Shown: positions 59,776 to 64,000 of the stretch, piece after piece
Layout: each line of letters opens with the position of its first letter
Position numbering within the stretch: the first letter of the stretch is position 1
From: Eledone cirrhosa
Lineage: Eukaryota > Mollusca > Cephalopoda > Octopoda > Eledonidae
DNA length: 64,000 nucleotides
NCBI GenBank assembly: GCA_964016885.1
Contig: OZ024744.1
Location: forward strand, 25,983,608 to 26,047,607
Reading direction: 5' to 3'
Position numbers and translations under genes: made by a program
The notes under the pieces: model-generated
What the model was told of the DNA's origin: nothing
What the model saw: only the letters and a program-made list of their open reading frames with translations
Database searches by the model: none

Positions 59776-60450
59776 AGCTCAGCGGTCACCAACCTTTCAG
59801 ACCTCACGGACCACTAAATTCATAATTTTAAATCTCGCGAATCACTAATATATAATTTTTTAAAAAGATAAATACATTTGATAATTGTTTCTACATTTGG
59901 CACAAGGCCATCAATTATCAGTACATTACTGGTACTTTATTTTATCGACCCCGTAAGGATGAAAGGCAAAGTTAACCTATTTTATTAATATAAAATGCAC
60001 TTATTAAATATAACAAAATTATAAATGTTTATGTAATCATAGCAAAATATTTAAAGCTTGTTTAATTGTAAGAAAGTTATTAAATTTAGTTTATTACAAA
60101 ATAATTTAAGCTTATTTACGTATTATACATTTTTAGTGTGATATTTGTTATCAAAGCCAAATAAAATAAAACAATCGGATGAGAATCGGTTTCGCGAAGC
60201 AGGGTGACTGTTGTAATGGTCGAAACAATACTGAAGCGTACGTGTGTCATATTGTCGATAGATGATACATATGTGTAAAATTATTTCATGGATGTTAGTT
60301 CTTTACTGACGAGAAACATTTTTAGGGAGTGTTATAAAATATATTTTAACCGAATATTATTTGTGTTTTATTAATAAAACATAAAAATTGCAAATAATGT
60401 CTAATTTTTTCTGCGGACCACTTATCCAATTATGATGTCACGCACCTTAG
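59776..60450. mobile_element. Probable hAT-type non-autonomous element, decayed
   Basis: It starts at about 59781 with cagcggtcaccaacctttca and contains gacctcacggaccactaaat; near the other side is tctgcggaccacttatcc. CAGxGGT starts and ggaccac subterminal repeats are typical of hAT-derived short elements. The right terminal repeat is not recognisable, and a SINE piece sits inside. The interior is AT-rich and non-coding. Confidence 0.45.
59881..59982 (-). mobile_element. SINE 3'-half fragment inside the hAT-like element
   Basis: aattgtttctacatttggca, ggtactttattttatcgac and cccgtaaggatgaaaggcaa are the reverse complement of the SINE body. It stops at aaagttaacct, where the B-box part should begin. 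Confidence 0.8.
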
Positions 60451-60730
60451 GCATGGGCTTACAGAAACGTTAGACACCACCCTCTATTCGGTCATTCATT
60501 TGATTGCTAGAAATAACAGACAAATAGATAGGCAGTAAACAACATCAGACCATTTTAAAATAGGATAATCATATCTATGTGTTGCGTGAATATGTGGTCG
60601 TTAGTGTTTATGTGTGCATGTCATGTGCGTATGTGTGTACGTGTGTACGTGTGAGTTATATTTGCTATGAAAGTTTATGAGATCAAAGTTAATTAGAGAA
60701 TATATATGTATTTATATGTTTGTATGTAGT
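60450..60730. other. Unique sequence with GT-rich patch
   Basis: Includes a gtgtgtacgtgtg patch near 60630-60655. No gene was seen. Confidence 0.45.
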
Positions 60731-60734
60731 ATAC

Positions 60735-60844
60735 CTGGAGAGGCCTGGAGAGGGATGGGCTCCACCAGCATTAAAATACCCAAGAAATGCTGTATGTCCA
60801 TATGGCGTCCCTACGATTCTACGAGGAGTTATGGGATTTTACCC
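60735..60844 (+). repeat. Module A, copy 1 (dispersed repeat)
   Basis: Contains ggcctggagagggatgggct and gtccctacgattctacgagg then agttatgggattttacc. It is related to 3365-3470 and to 61238-61286. Confidence 0.7.
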
Positions 60845-60962
60845 TACCATGTAGTATATTGTATACATATACATGGACTGAATTTCAAAACATGCATGAG
60901 AATACGGAAATTTAAGTACGTACGTGGTTAAGTGTACGTGTACATGTGTCGGGTGTGTATGT
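60845..60962 (+). repeat. Module B, forward copy of an inverted pair
   Basis: taccatgtagtatattgtat, acatggactgaatttcaaaa and catgcatgagaatacggaaa are repeated as their reverse complement at 61287-61390, almost without mismatch apart from an insertion of about 11-14 bp near 60925. Confidence 0.9.
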
Positions 60963-61120
60963 GTGCGGCGTGTGTATGTGGGGTGTGTGTCGAGCGTCCT
61001 GTAAGGTCACTCTTCCGTGTAAATATATACTGTTCTTCAGTCGTTGTTCAAATATTATCATAACAATTTAGATGTGTGTATCAACTGGAAATGCTACGGT
61101 TAAAAAGACGCCATTATTTT

Positions 61121-61232
61121 ATCCCGCCGAGGTTAACTTTGCCTTTCATCCTTACGGGGTCGATAAAATAAAGTACCAGTAATGTACTGGGTAATTGCTG
61201 GCCTTGTTACTAAAGTAGAAACAATTATTTTA
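61121..61232 (+). mobile_element. SINE 3'-half fragment
   Basis: tcccgccgaggttaactttg through gtaattgctggccttg to tagaaacaattattttattc. It begins inside the B box and lacks the tRNA-like 5' part. Confidence 0.85.
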
Positions 61233-61237
61233 TTCTG

Positions 61238-61286
61238 TATGTCAATATGGAGTCCCTACGACTCTACCGGGAGTTATGGGACTTTA
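61238..61286 (+). repeat. Module A, copy 2
   Basis: tgtcaatatggagtccctac and gggagttatgggactttacc are in the same orientation as module A copy 1. Confidence 0.75.
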
Positions 61287-61390
61287 CCATACACACCCGA
61301 CACATGTACACTTACGTACTTAAATTTCCGTATTCTCATGCATGTTTTGAAATTCAGTCCATGTATATGTATACAATATACTACATGGTA
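61287..61390 (-). repeat. Module B, inverted copy
   Basis: Reverse complement of 60845-60962. In copy 1 module A is followed by B forward; here module A is followed by B inverted. Confidence 0.9.
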
Positions 61391-61410
61391 TAGCAATATA
61401 CTACATGGTA

Positions 61411-61612
61411 TGGCGGTGGATTGGCAGTATCGGTAGAGAGTCGGGCGCCATGCTTTCCGGCATAGTGACGTCCCTTTACGCTCTGAGTTCAAATCCCGCC
61501 GAGGTTAACTTTGCCTTTCATCCTTACGGGGTCGATAAAATAAAGTACCAGTAATGTACTGGGTAATTGCTGGCCTTGTGCCAACGGTAGAAACAATTAT
61601 TTTATTCTGTAT
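61411..61612 (+). mobile_element. Full-length tRNA-derived SINE
   Basis: tggcggtggattggcagtat then cggtagagagtcgggcgcc (A-box side), ctgagttcaaatcccgccga (B box), the conserved body gtcgataaaataaagtacca, and the end ttgtgccaacggtagaaaca followed by attattttatt. It is the best-preserved copy in the window and serves as the reference for the others. Confidence 0.92.
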
Positions 61613-61739
61613 TAATATAGAGGAAGGGTGGTTCCTAAAGAGATTTCATATTAAAACGTCTCCTTCCAACATATGTGTAATGTTTATATGTCATCTATGA
61701 GAAGAGAGGAAAGAACAGCTTCTTAAACAACGCCTGAAA

Positions 61740-62157
61740 CACACACACACGCACACACATAATACATACACACCACATATACACACACACGTACATACAC
61801 ACCCACACAAACACACATCCACACACACACACATAATACATACACACCACACATACACACACACATACATACACACCCACACACACACACAGCCACACAC
61901 ACACGGCCACACACACATACGCACACACATAATACATACACACACACATACATACACCCCCACACACATCCACACACACACACACACACGTACACACATA
62001 ATACATACACACCACACATACACACATACATACACACCCCCATACACATATCCACACACACACACACACACATAATACATACAGACCACACAGACACACA
62101 CACATACATAAACACCCACACACACAGAAACACACATAATACATACACACCACATAG

Positions 62158-62220
<63 letters not shown>

Positions 62221-62397
62221 CATATATATACACACACGCACATACATATATATATACATATATACACACACACACCAATATATATATATATATATACACA
62301 TATATATATATACACACATACACATACATATATATATACATATGTACACACACACACACACCCACACACTTATATATATATATATACATATATATAC

Positions 62398-62432
<35 letters not shown>

Positions 62433-62482
62433 CATATGCACACACACACATACATACACCCACACACACACATATATATTAA
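61740..62482. repeat. CA-rich and TA-rich compound microsatellite
   Basis: The left part (to about 62170) is made of cacacac with acataatacatacacacc units repeated about every 100-130 bp. The right part is alternating (TA)n and (CA)n. Minus frames of up to 269 codons (VCVCVCM type) are artefacts. Confidence 0.95.
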
Positions 62483-62684
62483 TACGAGTGTTATGGTCAC
62501 TTACTGACACTTCAGTATACAGGGTAGATCAGTCGACGAAGTGCGTAGGTGGGTCTGTTTACTCCGGGCTATATTTATAAAGATGAGGTGTAAGTGAAAG
62601 CGGTGCTTTAAGAAGACAACAAATTTCAGCACTTAGCATATAAAAAGATCTAAACATTAGAAATATGCGTTACTTCTTCATTCA

Positions 62685-62886
62685 AGGCCGGTGAATTGGC
62701 AGTATCGGTAGAGGGTTGGACGCCATGCTTTCTAGCATAGTTACGTCCCTTTACAGTCTGAGTTCAAATCCAGCCGAGGTTAACTTTGACTTTCATCCTT
62801 AAGAAGTCGATAAAATAAAGTACCAATAATGTACTTGGTAATATGCTGGCCTTGTGCCTAAGGTAGAAACAATTATGTTTTTCTGT
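62685..62886 (+). mobile_element. Full-length SINE
   Basis: aaggccggtgaattggcagt then atcggtagagggttggacgc, ctgagttcaaatccagccga, cgataaaataaagtaccaat, and ttgtgcctaaggtagaaaca. It has several substitutions relative to the 61411 copy. Confidence 0.9.
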
Positions 62887-62911
62887 TTTTTTCTGTTCAA
62901 ATTCCAACTGT

Positions 62912-62953
62912 CTGATGAGGTCATAGTTGTTGCATAAGTGGATATCACCGAAA
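62912..62953 (+). ncRNA. Hammerhead-like core motif
   Basis: CTGATGA, then a possible stem II (GGTCATAG with TATCACC, one C-C mismatch), then GAAA. The core nucleotides fit the hammerhead consensus. Stems I and III are not resolved. A related inverted copy lies at 63057-63095. Confidence 0.35.
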
Positions 62954-63056
62954 TATATATAACAGAGACTATGAATAAACGTAGTTAATTTTACGCTGTT
63001 GACGAAACATAAGTCAATTGCATGAACTCATAATCCTTTATTTACTGCTATATATA

Positions 63057-63095
63057 TTTCAATGATAGCCATTGAGTGTGCTATGACCTCTTCAG
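63057..63095 (-). ncRNA. Hammerhead-like core motif, diverged
   Basis: The minus strand reads CTGAAGA, GGTCATAGC ... GCTATCATT, GAAA. It is homologous to 62912-62953 but has A for T in the CTGATGA box and G-U closing pairs. Probably inactive. Confidence 0.3.
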
Positions 63096-63159
63096 GCAGT
63101 AAGTCAGTTCTTAGATATGCCAGCTCTGTGTTTATGGTGTTGATTGTATCAGAGCCTTG

Positions 63160-63162
<3 letters not shown>

Positions 63163-63228
<66 letters not shown>
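63163..63228. repeat. (TA)n microsatellite
   Basis: About 65 bp of TA. Confidence 0.98.
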
Positions 63229-63231
<3 letters not shown>

Positions 63232-63279
63232 CAAGGATGATGTTTTAAGCCTGCCTTATGTTTATTGAGAGGTGACGCA

Positions 63280-63297
63280 CGTTTCGCTATTGATCAG
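63280..63297 (-). ncRNA. Hammerhead-like half motif, degenerate
   Basis: The minus strand reads CTGATCAATAGCGAAACG, with the order of CTGANGA and CGAAAC but one core G replaced by C and a very short stem II. It is listed only because it lies beside the other two. Confidence 0.2.
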
Positions 63298-63470
63298 CTT
63301 CCTGTACGCACACACACACACACACTTATATATGTTTTTCTGGTGTCCTTAAAGAATACGTTTGTTTTCTCTTATCTGATTACCCAAATGCACATATATC
63401 TAAGGTTGAATTTCTTGAGTTTTCTCTAGATTTTATAATATCCTTCCTTATATATATATGACTAAAGACA

Positions 63471-63527
63471 TTTTAGCCTGATAATGGGGTTTAGAACCCT
63501 CAGATAAACCCCATTATCAGACTAAAA
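63471..63527. repeat. Inverted repeat, 23-bp arms
   Basis: Arms 63471-63493 and 63505-63527 (ttttagcctgataatggggt...) pair with one mismatch around an 11-nt loop. Confidence 0.95.
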
Positions 63528-63639
63528 TTCCTTTGTCAAAAATACGGTGAAAGCTATTCTATTTTCTAATTTCAAACCTGCTCACTGTTTCAAAACATAC
63601 TTACCTGTCATATATATATATATATATATATATATAGGT

Positions 63640-63830
63640 ATCCAATATAAATTGGATTGGTCAATTTTGAACCAATCTAAAGAATATGCAAGAGGAACAA
63701 GAAAATGCACGCTCTGCATAAATGAAAAATATTGGATCTTGCAAAATCTTAAATCACCAAAGACCTGCCTGAACACAAAGACGGAAATTTTCACCAGTTG
63801 CCCACACATGAAATCACACCTGCTTTCCAG
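63640..63830 (+). pseudogene. C-terminal tail of a Penelope-like retroelement ORF
   Basis: The plus frame reads LDWSILNQSKEYARGTRKCT, then LCINEKYWILQNL, KTCLNTKTEIFTSCPHMKSH and LL. The pattern W-S-I ... C-x-L-C-x-x-E-K-x-x-I ... L-N-x-x-x-E-x-x-x-x-C-x-H is the Cys/His-containing end that follows the GIY-YIG region in some Penelope-like ORFs. Nothing recognisable remains upstream: a TA microsatellite starts 25 bp before. It is a 5'-truncated remnant. Confidence 0.6.
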
Positions 63831-63923
63831 CTCACACTTTCAGATACTTATCCTCCATAAACTCTTATTATTCTCTTTATAACTACCCTTTCTGATTTAC
63901 TTTCATTTTTATCTTTATTATTT

Positions 63924-64000
63924 TGGCAGTATCGGTAGAGGGTCGGACGCCATGCTTTCCAGCATAGTTACGTCCCTTTACCATCTGAGTTCAAATCCCG
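63924..64000 (+). mobile_element. SINE, cut by the window end
   Basis: ttggcagtatcggtagaggg then tcggacgccatgctttccag and gagttcaaatcccg (B box) at the last base. The rest of the element lies outside. Confidence 0.9.

Noticed and set aside
61411..61500. Functional tRNA gene
   Set aside because: A- and B-box-like sequences are present, but the cloverleaf is not preserved and the segment recurs with a common SINE body.
61691..62500. 269-codon minus frame
   Set aside because: Translation of CA/TA microsatellite; low complexity throughout.

Overview
This window looks like repeat-dense, gene-poor intergenic DNA from a cephalopod, most likely an octopus. The main clue is a family of tRNA-derived SINEs (A-box-like ggcagtatcggtagag, B-box-like gagttcaaatcccgcc, then a conserved body and a 3' end near ggtagaaacaatta). 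This arrangement matches SINEs known from octopus and squid. Around them are decayed LINE, Penelope-like and mariner coding sequence and very abundant microsatellites. I found no intact host gene, no tRNA or rRNA gene and no CRISPR. The long open frames in the window are frames through tandem repeats.

Layout. 1-3.1 kb: a duplicated module of retroelement C-terminal ends (a PD-(D/E)XK-like segment on the minus strand and a C2H2 zinc-finger tail on the plus strand) with ATGT microsatellites. 3.7-6.7 kb: a 5'-truncated LINE reverse transcriptase on the minus strand, followed by two more 3' ends of related LINEs. 7.1-9.24 kb: a GT-rich minisatellite. 9.3-16.3 kb: AT-rich unique sequence, a 98-bp near-perfect hairpin bracketed by TA repeats, a long TTC tract, a CA-rich minisatellite, SINEs and an RT fragment.

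16.34-52.32 kb is the central feature: about 508 tandem copies of a 69/70-bp unit, nested in higher-order repeats of about 0.98, 1.54, 2.44-2.65, 2.725 and 3.917 kb. The whole array lies inside one mariner-type transposon. Matching terminal inverted repeats (ggggcttcaaaa.gttcgtg) sit at both outer ends with a TA next to each. The last residues of the transposase and its stop codon lie just inside the left end, and the N-terminal helix-turn-helix region lies just inside the right end. The catalytic middle of the transposase is absent and the array occupies its place. The repeat unit is itself a copy of the transposase C-terminal codons, read on the minus strand.

52.3-64 kb: another copy of the LINE 3' end; a second, smaller array (72 bp, nine copies) that also grew from the C-terminal coding sequence of a LINE; large AAG, CAC, GGT, GTT and TTC/GTC simple repeats; a 46-bp minisatellite with 19 copies in exact register; a probable hAT-type non-autonomous element; an A-B / A-inverted-B module; several SINEs; hammerhead-like core motifs; and the C-terminal tail of a Penelope-like ORF.

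The elements do not form a pathway. The shared theme is that tandem arrays have been seeded inside transposon coding sequence. All identifications come from reading the sequence; no database search was run.
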